Shown here: positions 15,069 to 22,366 of the stretch, piece by piece
How the letters are laid out: each line of letters opens with the position of its first letter
Position numbering within the stretch: position 1 is the stretch's first letter
Assembly (NCBI GenBank): GCA_036397875.1
Contig: DASWIC010000005.1
Span: 1-59,320, forward strand
Direction: 5' to 3'
DNA from: SG8-41 sp036397875
Lineage (GTDB): Bacteria; Pseudomonadota; Gammaproteobacteria; Burkholderiales; SG8-41
Length of the DNA stretch: 59,320 nt
The notes under the pieces: generated by a model
Databases searched by the model: none
Seen by the model: only the letters and a program-made list of their open reading frames with translations
Told to the model about the DNA's origin: nothing
Position numbers and translations under genes: made by a program

Positions 15069-16256
15069 CTACGCGCGCTTGCGCTCCGGATCGAAGAAGG
15101 GCTTGCGCACGACGCGGGCGGCGGCGCGCTGGCGGCGGTGCTCGACGGTCACCTCCATTTCCACGGGCGTCCCCGGCGCGGCCCAGCGCGAGCGCAGGTG
15201 CGCGAGCGCGCAGTACTGCTTGAGCAGCGGCGACCAGCCGCCGCTGGTCGCGTATCCGACCTGGTCACCGCCGGCATATAACGGAACGCTCGCGCGCCAG
15301 GCGGTGGCGGGAAGGCGCGGCGCGAGGCCGACCTCGGCGTAGAGCCGCTCCAGCGCGTCCCACTCCACTTCCAGCCCGACGAACCGCCATTCCGGGCCAC
15401 GCCGCGCCTCCTCGGCGAGCGCGCGCCGGCCGACGAAGTGCGCCTTGTCGAGGCTGACGGTCCAGCCGAGATCGAGCTCGAACGGCGAGGACATCTGGCT
15501 CGCCAGCAGCGCCTTGCGCGCCGGCACGTAGTCCACCTCGGAGAGCATCAATCCCGCCTCGATCCGCGCCACGTCGAGCGCGAGCATCCCGGCGGGCTGC
15601 ATGCCGTACGCCGCGCCGGCCCCGATCAACGCGTCCCACACGGGCAGCGCGTCGCCCGCATCCAGCCAGATCTCGAAACCCAGGTCGCCGGTGTAGCCGG
15701 TGCGGGAAATGGTGACCGAGGATCCCCGCAGCATTGCTGCGGCGATCCTGAAGTACTTCAATGGGGTCAAATCGACGTCAACGAGGTTCTGGAGGATGGC
15801 ACGGGAGGCTGGCCCCTGTAATGCAAGGGCAGCGGTGGACGCGGACTCGTCGTCAATCGCGACCTCGAGGCCGGTGGCGTTGTCCTGCAGCCAGCGCAGA
15901 TTGGGGTCGGCCGCCGTCACGCGGAACGACCGCTCCTCGAGGCGCGCAACCGTGCCGTCATCGAGAACCTTGCCGGTGGCGTCGCACCAGGTCGTGTAGA
16001 GCACCTGGCCCACCTTCGATTCCCCGACGTTACGCGGCATCACGCGGTCGAGGAGGCGCGCGGCATCCCGCCCGCGCACCAGATACTTGTAGAGCGGCGA
16101 GACGTCGATGAGCGCGGCCGCGCTCCGGATCGCGTGATACTCCCGCTCGTGCGTGAGCTCGTAGGAGCTCGCGACCACGTATCCGGCCCAGCGCCGCCAG
16201 GCGTGGCTTGCGCACAGCGCGGCGGTACGCGCGTGGAACGGCGTGGTTTTCAGCAT
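15069..16256 (-). CDS. T-protein (GcvT)-like aminomethyltransferase / folate-dependent demethylase
   Basis: A 395-aa protein of the GcvT/DmdA/sarcosine-dimethylglycine oxidase superfamily, which passes one-carbon units from amines or sulfonium compounds to tetrahydrofolate. Visible features are VSPLYKYLVRGRDAARLLDR, YTTWCDATGKVLDDGTVARL with the Asp pair 99-100 near the catalytic position, and GYTGDLGFEIW (187-197). The substrate is unknown. No glycine decarboxylase (gcvP) is nearby, so ordinary glycine cleavage is unlikely. The ATG at 16256 overlaps the stop of the first flavoprotein by one base (TGATG), implying coupled translation. Confidence 0.88.
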   Translation of the reverse strand: MLKTTPFHARTAALCASHAWRRWAGYVVASSYELTHEREYHAIRSAAALIDVSPLYKYLVRGRDAARLLDRVMPRNVGESKVGQVLYTTWCDATGKVLDDGTVARLEERSFRVTAADPNLRWLQDNATGLEVAIDDESASTAALALQGPASRAILQNLVDVDLTPLKYFRIAAAMLRGSSVTISRTGYTGDLGFEIWLDAGDALPVWDALIGAGAAYGMQPAGMLALDVARIEAGLMLSEVDYVPARKALLASQMSSPFELDLGWTVSLDKAHFVGRRALAEEARRGPEWRFVGLEVEWDALERLYAEVGLAPRLPATAWRASVPLYAGGDQVGYATSGGWSPLLKQYCALAHLRSRWAAPGTPVEMEVTVEHRRQRAAARVVRKPFFDPERKRA

Positions 16257-17881
16257 CAACGGGGCCTGCGCCTGAGCCTGCCCAGACGGAAATCGCGCAG
16301 GATCTCGCGCGCCGCATTGTGCCCCGGCAGTCCCGACACGCCGCCGCCCGGGTGCGCGCCGGCCCCGCACAGGTAGAGCCGCGGGACCGGCGCCCGGTAC
16401 TGCGCGTGTCCCAGCACCGGGCGCGCGGCCCAGATCTGGTCGGGCGTCAACGCCCCGTGGAAGATGTCCCCGCCGGTCAGCCCGAAATCACGCTCGAGGT
16501 CGAGCGGCGAGAGCACCTTGCGGCCGAGCACCGCCGCCTTGAAGTTGGGCGCGAAGCGCGTCACGGTGTCGATCACGTGGTCGGCGGCCGCCTCCTTGAT
16601 CTCGTCCCAGTGGAGGCCCCGCGGCAGGTCGTACGCAAAGTGCTGGCACATGAGGCTCGCCACGTGCCGGCCGGGCGGCGCGAGCGTGGGATCCACGGTG
16701 GACGGGATCACCATTTCAATGATCGGCGCACGCGAGCAGCCGTAGGTGCGAGCGTCGAAGTACGCCTGCTCCATGTAGGCGAGAGTGGGCGCGATGATGA
16801 TGCCGGACTGGTGGTGCGGCTGCAGCTCCCGGCCGGGCAGGCAGGTGAAATCCGGCAGCTCCGAAAGCGCCACGTTCATCCGGAACGTCGCGGAGCCGCA
16901 CTTGTAACTGCGGATGCGCCGCAGGAAGTCGTCGCCGAGCACGGCTGCGTCCACGAGCTTGAGGTAGAGCCGCCGGGGGTCTACGTTCGCCACCACGCAG
17001 CGCGCGTCCACCATGCTGCGGTCGGCGAGCTGCACGCCCTGCGCCCCGCGCTGGTCGACGAGAACCTTGTGCACTTCGCACCCGGTGGTGATCTCGACGC
17101 CGCGCCGTTCCGCCTCCTTCGCCATCGCCTGCGTGATCGACCCCATGCCGCCCACCGCGTGGCCCCACGCCCCGCGCCTGCCGTTCACCTCTCCCACCAC
17201 GTGGTGCAGCAGCCCGTAGGCGCTGCCGGGCGCGTACGGACTCGCGTAGTTGCCGACCGCCGCGTCGAAACCGAACGCGGCCTTGATGGCGTCGGACTCG
17301 AACCAGGCGTCCAGCAGCTCGCCCGCGCTCTTCGTCAGCAGATCGAGGAAATCGCGACGCGCGGCAAGGCCGGCTTTCCGCATACGGTGGCCCAGGCGTA
17401 GGGCGGTCAGCGCGGTGCGCACGGCTCCGCCGCCGAGGTTGGGCGGTGTCTCGAGCATGAGACGACGCATCACGCCGCCTGCGCGCTCGAGCATCGCGTA
17501 ATAATCGGGCAGCCGCTGCGCGTCGCGCGCGGAGAACCGCATGAGCTCGCTCTGGGTCGCGGCCAGGCGGTTCTCGACCTTGAGATAGGTCGCATCCGAA
17601 AGCGGGAGAAAGTTGGCGAGCGGCCGCTCGACGATCTTCAGGCCGTGCTCGGCGAGCCGCAGGTCGCGGATCACCTTGGGATGCAGCAGGCTCACCGTGT
17701 AGGCGGCGGCGGAATTGCGGAAGCCGGGGAGGAATTCCTCGGTGATCGCGGCGCCGCCGACGACCGCGCGGCGCTCGAGCACCCTGACGCGGTATCCCGC
17801 GCCGGCCAGATAGCAGGCGCAGGTGAGCCCGTTATGGCCGCCCCCGACGATGAGCGCGTCGTACGGTTTGTGGTTCGGCAT
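16256..17881 (-). CDS. PYROXD2/phytoene-desaturase-like FAD-dependent oxidoreductase (first paralogue)
   Basis: A 541-aa flavoprotein with a perfect dinucleotide-binding N-terminus (YDALIVGGGHNGLTCACYL), ERRAVVGGAAITEEFLPGF, and C-terminal LYLCGAGAHPGGGVSGLPGHNAAR. It is a paralogue of the genes at 11563 and 10079. Oxidation of a C-N or C-C bond with transfer of electrons to oxygen or a quinone is the family expectation; the substrate is unknown. The start is the ATG at 17881, only eight bases beyond the CCA end of a tRNA-Arg on the same strand. No Shine-Dalgarno sequence fits in that gap. Confidence 0.92.
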   Translation of the reverse strand: MPNHKPYDALIVGGGHNGLTCACYLAGAGYRVRVLERRAVVGGAAITEEFLPGFRNSAAAYTVSLLHPKVIRDLRLAEHGLKIVERPLANFLPLSDATYLKVENRLAATQSELMRFSARDAQRLPDYYAMLERAGGVMRRLMLETPPNLGGGAVRTALTALRLGHRMRKAGLAARRDFLDLLTKSAGELLDAWFESDAIKAAFGFDAAVGNYASPYAPGSAYGLLHHVVGEVNGRRGAWGHAVGGMGSITQAMAKEAERRGVEITTGCEVHKVLVDQRGAQGVQLADRSMVDARCVVANVDPRRLYLKLVDAAVLGDDFLRRIRSYKCGSATFRMNVALSELPDFTCLPGRELQPHHQSGIIIAPTLAYMEQAYFDARTYGCSRAPIIEMVIPSTVDPTLAPPGRHVASLMCQHFAYDLPRGLHWDEIKEAAADHVIDTVTRFAPNFKAAVLGRKVLSPLDLERDFGLTGGDIFHGALTPDQIWAARPVLGHAQYRAPVPRLYLCGAGAHPGGGVSGLPGHNAAREILRDFRLGRLRRRPR

Positions 17882-17889
17882 GGAAACCG

Positions 17890-17965
17890 TGGCGCGCCCG
17901 GCGGGAGTCGAACCCACGACCTTTGGCTTCGGAGGCCAACACTCTATCCTCTGAGCTACGGGCGC
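17890..17965 (-). tRNA. tRNA-Arg (anticodon CCG)
   Basis: A 76-nt cloverleaf on the minus strand including an encoded CCA. Acceptor arms are GCGCCCG/CGGGCGC, the D-arm contains GTAGCTCAGAGGATAGAG, the anticodon stem is TTGGC/GCCAA with loop CTCCGAA (anticodon CCG, codon CGG), and the T-loop is TTCGACT. The flavoprotein start codon follows eight bases after the CCA. Confidence 0.95.
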
Positions 17966-18016
17966 GTGCGCGGAGTTTATCACAGCGTAATGCGACTATC
18001 GTCCGCAAATCAACGT

Positions 18017-18046
18017 TTTACGCAGCGAAGACGGCCGCTATATAAT
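18017..18046 (+). promoter_or_regulatory. Sigma-70-type promoter for the cytochrome c5 relic
   Basis: TTTACG (18017-18022), an 18-base spacer and a consensus TATAAT (18041-18046), 24 bases before the ATG. It diverges from the tRNA-Arg transcript. The intact promoter contrasts with the truncated product. Confidence 0.55.
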
Positions 18047-18070
18047 GCGCGCGTTCAGGAGCGCCGAGCC

Positions 18071-18265
18071 ATGGCTGAAATCCACGTCGAAGAGCATTCC
18101 TCGCCGATCAAAACGCCCAAGCAGCTCGTCAAGGCCGGCATGAGCGCGCTCTATGCGAGCTCGATCAAGGGCAAGAACGCGATGCCGCCCAAGGGCGGCA
18201 ATCTCGCGCTCCCCGACGCCGACGTCCGGGCGGCGGTGGATTACATGGTTGGTCTTGTGAAGTGA
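18071..18265 (+). pseudogene. Cytochrome c5-family gene with internal deletion (no haem motif)
   Basis: A 64-residue open frame that joins two ends of a betaproteobacterial membrane-anchored cytochrome c5. Residues 1-20 (EEHSSPIKTPKQLV) match the cytosolic N-terminus that normally precedes a transmembrane helix. Residues 21-64 (GMSALYASSIKGKNAMPPKGGN, then ALPDADVRAAVDYMV) match the C-terminal half of the haem domain with its axial Met. The membrane helix and the CxxCH haem-attachment site are absent, so it cannot hold haem. The join is in frame, and the gene has a good promoter. It may be a relic, an assembly collapse or a repurposed peptide. Confidence 0.7.
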
Positions 18266-18296
18266 CTCGCGGATCGCGGAACGAGCCACGAGTCAC
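18262..18296. repeat. GTGACTCG ... CGAGTCAC inverted repeat
   Basis: Eight-base arms (18262-18269 and 18289-18296) between the cytochrome relic and apaH, overlapping the relic's stop. It belongs to the GTGAYNN repeat class scattered through the window. Confidence 0.55.
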
Positions 18297-18302
18297 GCAC
18301 GC

Positions 18303-19130
18303 ATGGCGACCATTGCAATCGGCGACGTCCAGGGCTGCTACGACCAGCTGATGCGGCTGCTCGAGCGCGCCGGGTTCGACGAGCGGCGCGACACGCTGTG
18401 GTTCGTCGGCGACCTCGTGAACCGCGGCCCGCAGTCGCTCGAGACGCTGCGCTTCGTCCAGGGGCTCGGCGCGCGCGCGATCACCCTGCTCGGCAATCAC
18501 GACCTCAATCTGCTCGCGGTGGCGGCCGGCGTGCGCAAACCCCATCGCGGCGACACCAACGACGCGATCCTCGCCGCGCCCGATCGCGAGGAGCTCCTCA
18601 CGTGGCTGCGGCACCGGAGCATGATGCACGCCGGCGGCGGCTACGCGATGGTTCACGCGGGGCTCCTGCCGCAGTGGAGCATCGGCCAGGCGCTCGCCCT
18701 CGCAGGCGAGGTGGAGGCGGCGCTGCGGGGGCCCGAACACCGCGAGCTCCTGAAGCGGATGTACGGCAACGAGCCCCCGCGCTGGCGCGACGATCTCGCC
18801 GGCTACGACCGGCTGCGCATCATCGTGAACGCGCTGACGCGCATGCGACTCGCCGCCGCCGACGGCACGCTCGAGCTCGACCACAAGCTGGGGCTCGATA
18901 CCGCGCCCGCCGGCTACTACCCGTGGTACGACGTCCCGGGCCGCGTGAGCCGCGGCACGCCCATCGTCTTCGGTCACTGGGCCGCGCTCGGTCTGCTGGT
19001 GCGCGAGGACGCCGTATGCCTGGACAGCGGCTGCGTGTGGGGTCGCGCCCTCAGTGCGCTGCGGCTCGAGGACCGGCGGTTGTTCCAGCTGGAATGCGCG
19101 GAGCTCGCGGGAACAGCGTCCGAGGACTGA
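18303..19130 (+). CDS. apaH: Bis(5'-nucleosyl)-tetraphosphatase (symmetrical)
   Basis: A 275-aa calcineurin-like metallophosphatase that hydrolyses Ap4A to two ADP. The metal-binding motifs are complete: GDVQGCYDQL (residues 7-16), GDLVNRGPQSLE, LGNHDLNLL, and later VFGHWAALG. Length is normal. ApaH controls dinucleoside polyphosphate levels, and so RNA capping and stress signalling. It stands alone on the plus strand between the cytochrome relic and the converging kinase gene. Confidence 0.95.
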   Translation: MATIAIGDVQGCYDQLMRLLERAGFDERRDTLWFVGDLVNRGPQSLETLRFVQGLGARAITLLGNHDLNLLAVAAGVRKPHRGDTNDAILAAPDREELLTWLRHRSMMHAGGGYAMVHAGLLPQWSIGQALALAGEVEAALRGPEHRELLKRMYGNEPPRWRDDLAGYDRLRIIVNALTRMRLAAADGTLELDHKLGLDTAPAGYYPWYDVPGRVSRGTPIVFGHWAALGLLVREDAVCLDSGCVWGRALSALRLEDRRLFQLECAELAGTASED

Positions 19131-19155
19131 ACCGCCGCCCCGGCGCACAGCCCGC

Positions 19156-19181
19156 GCCTGTCCCGAGCGGCGTTGAAGGGA
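19156..19181. repeat. Degenerate CCTGTCCTGAGC-type element
   Basis: GCCTGTCCCGAGCGGCGTTGAAGGGA lies in the short gap between the convergent apaH and PfkB genes and matches the core of the composite repeats with a few substitutions. Confidence 0.5.
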
Positions 19182-19182
19182 A

Positions 19183-20118
19183 TCACCAGGGCTTCGCGCC
19201 GAAGGCTTCCTGGTAGCGCTGCTCGATCTCGTTGCGCGTGAAGCGATGGTTCTGGCCGCCGCGCTGCGCGATCTTGATCGAGCCCAGCAGCGACGCGAGC
19301 CGCCCGGTGACCGGCCAGTCGAGGCCGGCGGCGATGCCATGAAGCAGGCCGGCGCGATAAGCGTCGCCGCAGCCGGTCGGGTCGACCACGCGCTCCGCCG
19401 TGACGGGCGGGATCTCGATGCTGCGGCCGCCGGTCATGACGATCGAGCCGCGCGCGCCGAGCGTCACCACCAGCGCTTTCACCTTCCGCGCCAGCTCCTC
19501 GAGCTTCGTGCCGGTCCGCTCCTGCAGCAGCTGCCCCTCGTAGTCATTGACCGCCACATAGCTCGCCTGGTTCACGAATCCGGTGAGCTCCGCCCGGTTG
19601 AACATGGGCAGGCCCTGCCCGGGGTCGAACAGGAACGGGACGCCGGCGTCATGGAACTCGCGTGCGTGCTGCAGCATGCCTTCCCGCCCGTCGGGCGCGA
19701 TGATGCCGAGCTCGACGCCTTGCGCCTCGTGAACGTGGTTCTCGTGCGAGTAATTCATCGCGCCGGGGTGAAACGCCGTGATCTGGTTGTCGTCGAGATC
19801 GGTCGTGATGAACGCCTGCGCAGTGAAGGTGTTCGGGATCTTGCGGATATGCTGCTGCGTGAGGTGCAGCTTCTGCAGCCGGTAGTCGTACGGCTGGTAA
19901 TCGTCGCCCACCGTGGCCATGATGAGGGGCTCGCCCCCCAGCAGCTTGAGGGTGTAGGCGATGTTGCCGGCGCAGCCGCCGAACTCGCGCCGCATGTCGG
20001 GCACCAGGAACGCCACGTTCAGGATGTGGAGTTGCTCCGGCAGGATGTGGTTCTTGAAACGGTCGCCGAACACCATGATGGTGTCGTAGGCGATCGAGCC
20101 GCAGATGAGCGTGGGCAT
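19183..20118 (-). CDS. PfkB-family carbohydrate/nucleoside kinase (adenosine-kinase-like)
   Basis: A 311-aa ribokinase-superfamily kinase. It has the N-terminal substrate segment EFGGCAGNIAYTLKLLGGEP and the C-terminal PfkB signature VVDPTGCGDAYRAGLLHGI with the catalytic Asp and anion hole. The overall pattern (ICGSIAYDTIMVFGDRFKNHILPE) is the adenosine-kinase-like branch common in betaproteobacteria near tpx and accC. The substrate is not proven. A TATAAT box lies at 20145-20150 on the minus strand, about 27 bases before the ATG, with no good -35. Confidence 0.9.
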   Translation of the reverse strand: MPTLICGSIAYDTIMVFGDRFKNHILPEQLHILNVAFLVPDMRREFGGCAGNIAYTLKLLGGEPLIMATVGDDYQPYDYRLQKLHLTQQHIRKIPNTFTAQAFITTDLDDNQITAFHPGAMNYSHENHVHEAQGVELGIIAPDGREGMLQHAREFHDAGVPFLFDPGQGLPMFNRAELTGFVNQASYVAVNDYEGQLLQERTGTKLEELARKVKALVVTLGARGSIVMTGGRSIEIPPVTAERVVDPTGCGDAYRAGLLHGIAAGLDWPVTGRLASLLGSIKIAQRGGQNHRFTRNEIEQRYQEAFGAKPW

Positions 20119-20210
20119 GCCGGCGACTGGGAGGCTGTCGGAAAATTATAACCGCGCGGTGGCCGCTTCCAGCGACCCGGCCCGCGCCTCCACTACAGTG
20201 CTGCGGCCGC

Positions 20211-20711
20211 CTATTTCAGCGCGGCGAGCGCTGCATCGTAGTTGGGTTCCTGCTTGATTTCCGGCACCAGCTCCGAGTGCAGCACCTTGTTGCTTGCATC
20301 GAGCACGACGACCGCCCTCGCCGTGACGCCCTTCAGCGGCCCGCTCGTGATGTCCACTCCATACTTCGCCTTGAAGTCCCCGCCGCGCACGGTGGACAAC
20401 GTCACCACGTTATTGACGCCTTCCGCGGTGCAGAAGCGGCCCGCGGCGAACGGCAAGTCGGCCGAGATCACCAGCACGACGGTATTGGGCAGCGCGCCCG
20501 CCTTTTCATTGAAGATCTTCGTGGAGGTGGCGCACACCGGCGTATCGAGGCTCGGCACGATGTTGAGCACCTTGCGCTTGCCCGCGAAGTCCTTCAGCCC
20601 CAGGTCCTTGAGGTCCTTGGCGGTCAGGCTGAATTCGGGCGCGGTATCGCCCTTCTTCGGGAAATTGCCCGCCACGTTGATCGGATTGCCCCCCAACGTC
20701 ACGCTTGCCAT
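20211..20711 (-). CDS. tpx: Thiol peroxidase
   Basis: A 166-aa atypical 2-Cys peroxiredoxin that reduces hydrogen and alkyl peroxides using thioredoxin. The peroxidatic Cys60 sits in PSLDTPVCATS and the resolving Cys94 in GRFCTAEGV, the exact spacing of Tpx. Length and sequence are typical. A strong AGGAGGG ribosome site precedes the ATG. It is a single gene, divergent from mscL. Confidence 0.96.
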   Translation of the reverse strand: MASVTLGGNPINVAGNFPKKGDTAPEFSLTAKDLKDLGLKDFAGKRKVLNIVPSLDTPVCATSTKIFNEKAGALPNTVVLVISADLPFAAGRFCTAEGVNNVVTLSTVRGGDFKAKYGVDITSGPLKGVTARAVVVLDASNKVLHSELVPEIKQEPNYDAALAALK

Positions 20712-20879
20712 GGTTGCCCTCCTTTGCGCCCGGGTATCGGAGTCGGGTCGAGCGCCGCAGTATGCCCCGCGCCCCCCGGGCGCGCAACAACGCCCGGCGC
20801 GATATTATCCGCTCGGTGGCGCGCCGGCAGGGGACCGGCGCCCTCGAGTCGGCTCAACGGCAATCTCAAGGAGAATCCC

Positions 20880-21296
20880 ATGCTGAAAGAGTTCAAGGAA
20901 TTCGCGGTGCGCGGCAACGTGGTCGACATGGCGGTCGGCATCATCATCGGCGCCGCCTTCGGCAAGATCGTGGAATCGCTCGTGAAGGACGTGATCATGC
21001 CGCCGATCGGGGTGCTGCTCGGGAGGGTGGATTTTTCCAACCTGTTCGTGGTCATCAAGCAGGGCGCCCAGGCCGGACCGTATCTCACGGTGGATGCAGC
21101 ACAGAAAGCCGGCGCGGTGACCTTCAACTACGGCGTATTCCTCAATACGGTGATCTCGTTCGTGATCGTCGCCTTCGCGGTGTTCCTGCTGATCCGCGGC
21201 ATCAACCGGCTCAAGAAGCAGGAGGAAAAAAAGCCCGCGGCGCCGCCGGAGGACATCGTCCTGCTGCGCGAGATCCGCGATGCCCTGAGGAAATGA
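20880..21296 (+). CDS. mscL: Large-conductance mechanosensitive channel
   Basis: A 138-aa inner-membrane channel that opens on hypo-osmotic shock. The N-terminal helix MLKEFKEFAVRGNVVDMAVG, the pore-lining GIIIGAAFGKIVESLVKD, the second transmembrane segment NTVISFVIVAFAVFLLI and a charged C-terminal bundle ending in REIRDALRK are all present. ATG 20880 follows AAGGAGAATCCC. Confidence 0.96.
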   Translation: MLKEFKEFAVRGNVVDMAVGIIIGAAFGKIVESLVKDVIMPPIGVLLGRVDFSNLFVVIKQGAQAGPYLTVDAAQKAGAVTFNYGVFLNTVISFVIVAFAVFLLIRGINRLKKQEEKKPAAPPEDIVLLREIRDALRK

Positions 21297-21297
21297 C

Positions 21298-21324
21298 AAA
21301 GAAAAACCCCACCGCGGCGGGGTT
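21298..21324 (-). terminator. Rho-independent terminator for the Spy-like gene
   Basis: On the minus strand, AACCCCGCCG pairs with CGGTGGGGTT (one mismatch), followed directly by a T-rich tract. It lies 24 bases after the stop of the leftward gene at 21348, and its distal arm abuts the mscL stop. Confidence 0.7.
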
Positions 21325-21347
21325 CCCTGTCGCGACCGGTAGGCGGC

Positions 21348-21701
21348 CTATTCGCTGTCCTCCAGCCACCACGGCCCCAACTGGCGAAACTGCTGCTTCT
21401 GCTCCGTGGTAAGAACCGCGGCAATCTGGTTGCGCGATTCGATGCGTGACTTGAGCATCTGCCGTCGCAAGTCGTCGACCTTCTTCTGCTGGTCGGCGAT
21501 CGCGGCTGCGTCGAGCCGGTCGCCGTACGCCATCTGGCGCAGCTTGAACTGCTCCGAGCGCGCTTTCCCCATGAGATCCCAGTTCCTGCTCCGGTTCTCT
21601 TCCTGGATCTTAAGCACTTTTTCGCGCTGCTCGTCGGTGAGGTTGAGCAGAGCGATCGGGCCGGCTGGGATCGTACTGATGCAGATCAATCCTATTGACA
21701 T
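21348..21701 (-). CDS. Spy/CpxP-like LTXXQ-motif protein with shortened N-terminus
   Basis: A 117-aa protein whose body is a helical LTXXQ domain: NLTDEQREKVLKIQEENRSRNW, and a second copy near the end, VLTTEQKQQFRQL. Such proteins are periplasmic chaperones or metal/stress responders. The expected signal peptide and Gly/Met-rich linker are missing. The open frame upstream of the ATG at 21701 does not look like protein, and the first residues (MSIGLICISTIPAGPIALL) are only weakly signal-like. It may be truncated at its 5' end or start from a non-standard codon. It is followed by a good terminator. Confidence 0.7.
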   Translation of the reverse strand: MSIGLICISTIPAGPIALLNLTDEQREKVLKIQEENRSRNWDLMGKARSEQFKLRQMAYGDRLDAAAIADQQKKVDDLRRQMLKSRIESRNQIAAVLTTEQKQQFRQLGPWWLEDSE

Positions 21702-21858
21702 CCGGCTGCGCAGCGCGGGCGGGAACCGGGAACGAGGAGCGGGTCTGCCTTCGCATCCACTTGATTTCAATAAACATCGCCCGCCGGCCCCGCTCCGGGG
21801 TGCCGAGTTACCGCGGGCCGCAAGCCGATAGTGGGCGCTAGCTTCCCGCCGCCTGGCC

Positions 21859-22248
21859 TCATCGCTTATCGTTTTCCGCGAGCTTCGCGTAGGCGGCGGC
21901 GCCGAGCAGCCCCTCCAGCTCGGCGGGATTCGACAGCCTGACGCGAAACAACCACGCGCCATACGGATCGCGGTTCACGCGCTCCGGGCCGTCGGCCACC
22001 TCCTGATTGACGGCGAGCACCACGCCCGAAACCGGCGCATGGATATCAGCCGCGGCTTTCACCGACTCGATGACGGCGCATGCCTCCCCCTGCTTCACTG
22101 GCCGTCCCACTTCGGGATTCTGGATGAAGACGACATCGCCCAGCTGCTCCTGGGCGTGGAAGGTGATGCCGACCGTGACCGTTCCATCGGTCTCGGCCTT
22201 CACCCATTCATGGGAGCGCGTGTATTTCAGGTTGTCAGGCGTCGTCAT
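21859..22248 (-). CDS. gcvH: Glycine cleavage system H protein
   Basis: A 129-aa lipoyl carrier protein. The lipoylation site is Lys64 in AVIESVKAAADIHAPVSG, and the N-terminal DNLKYTRSHEWVKAE is typical. H-protein shuttles the aminomethyl group between P-, T- and L-proteins. No gcvT or gcvP is adjacent; the T-protein-like gene at 15069 is a divergent paralogue in another block. The ATG at 22248 has an AGGG site. The longer upstream reading of this frame is noise. Confidence 0.93.
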   Translation of the reverse strand: MTTPDNLKYTRSHEWVKAETDGTVTVGITFHAQEQLGDVVFIQNPEVGRPVKQGEACAVIESVKAAADIHAPVSGVVLAVNQEVADGPERVNRDPYGAWLFRVRLSNPAELEGLLGAAAYAKLAENDKR

Positions 22249-22366
22249 GATGCCCTCGCGAGAATTTCGCTTTTTGGATGGTGACCGGCACTTTCCCATC
22301 GCGCGCGGCGTGGATCGTGCTCATTGCGGAATCGGGTGGCGCCCGGAACGCGATCGCGGCTTGCGC

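Noticed and set aside
15069..16256. T-protein-like gene considered as true gcvT paired with gcvH at 21859
   Set aside because: No gcvP is present, the two genes lie in different transcription units 5 kb apart, and the sequence is divergent from canonical GcvT.
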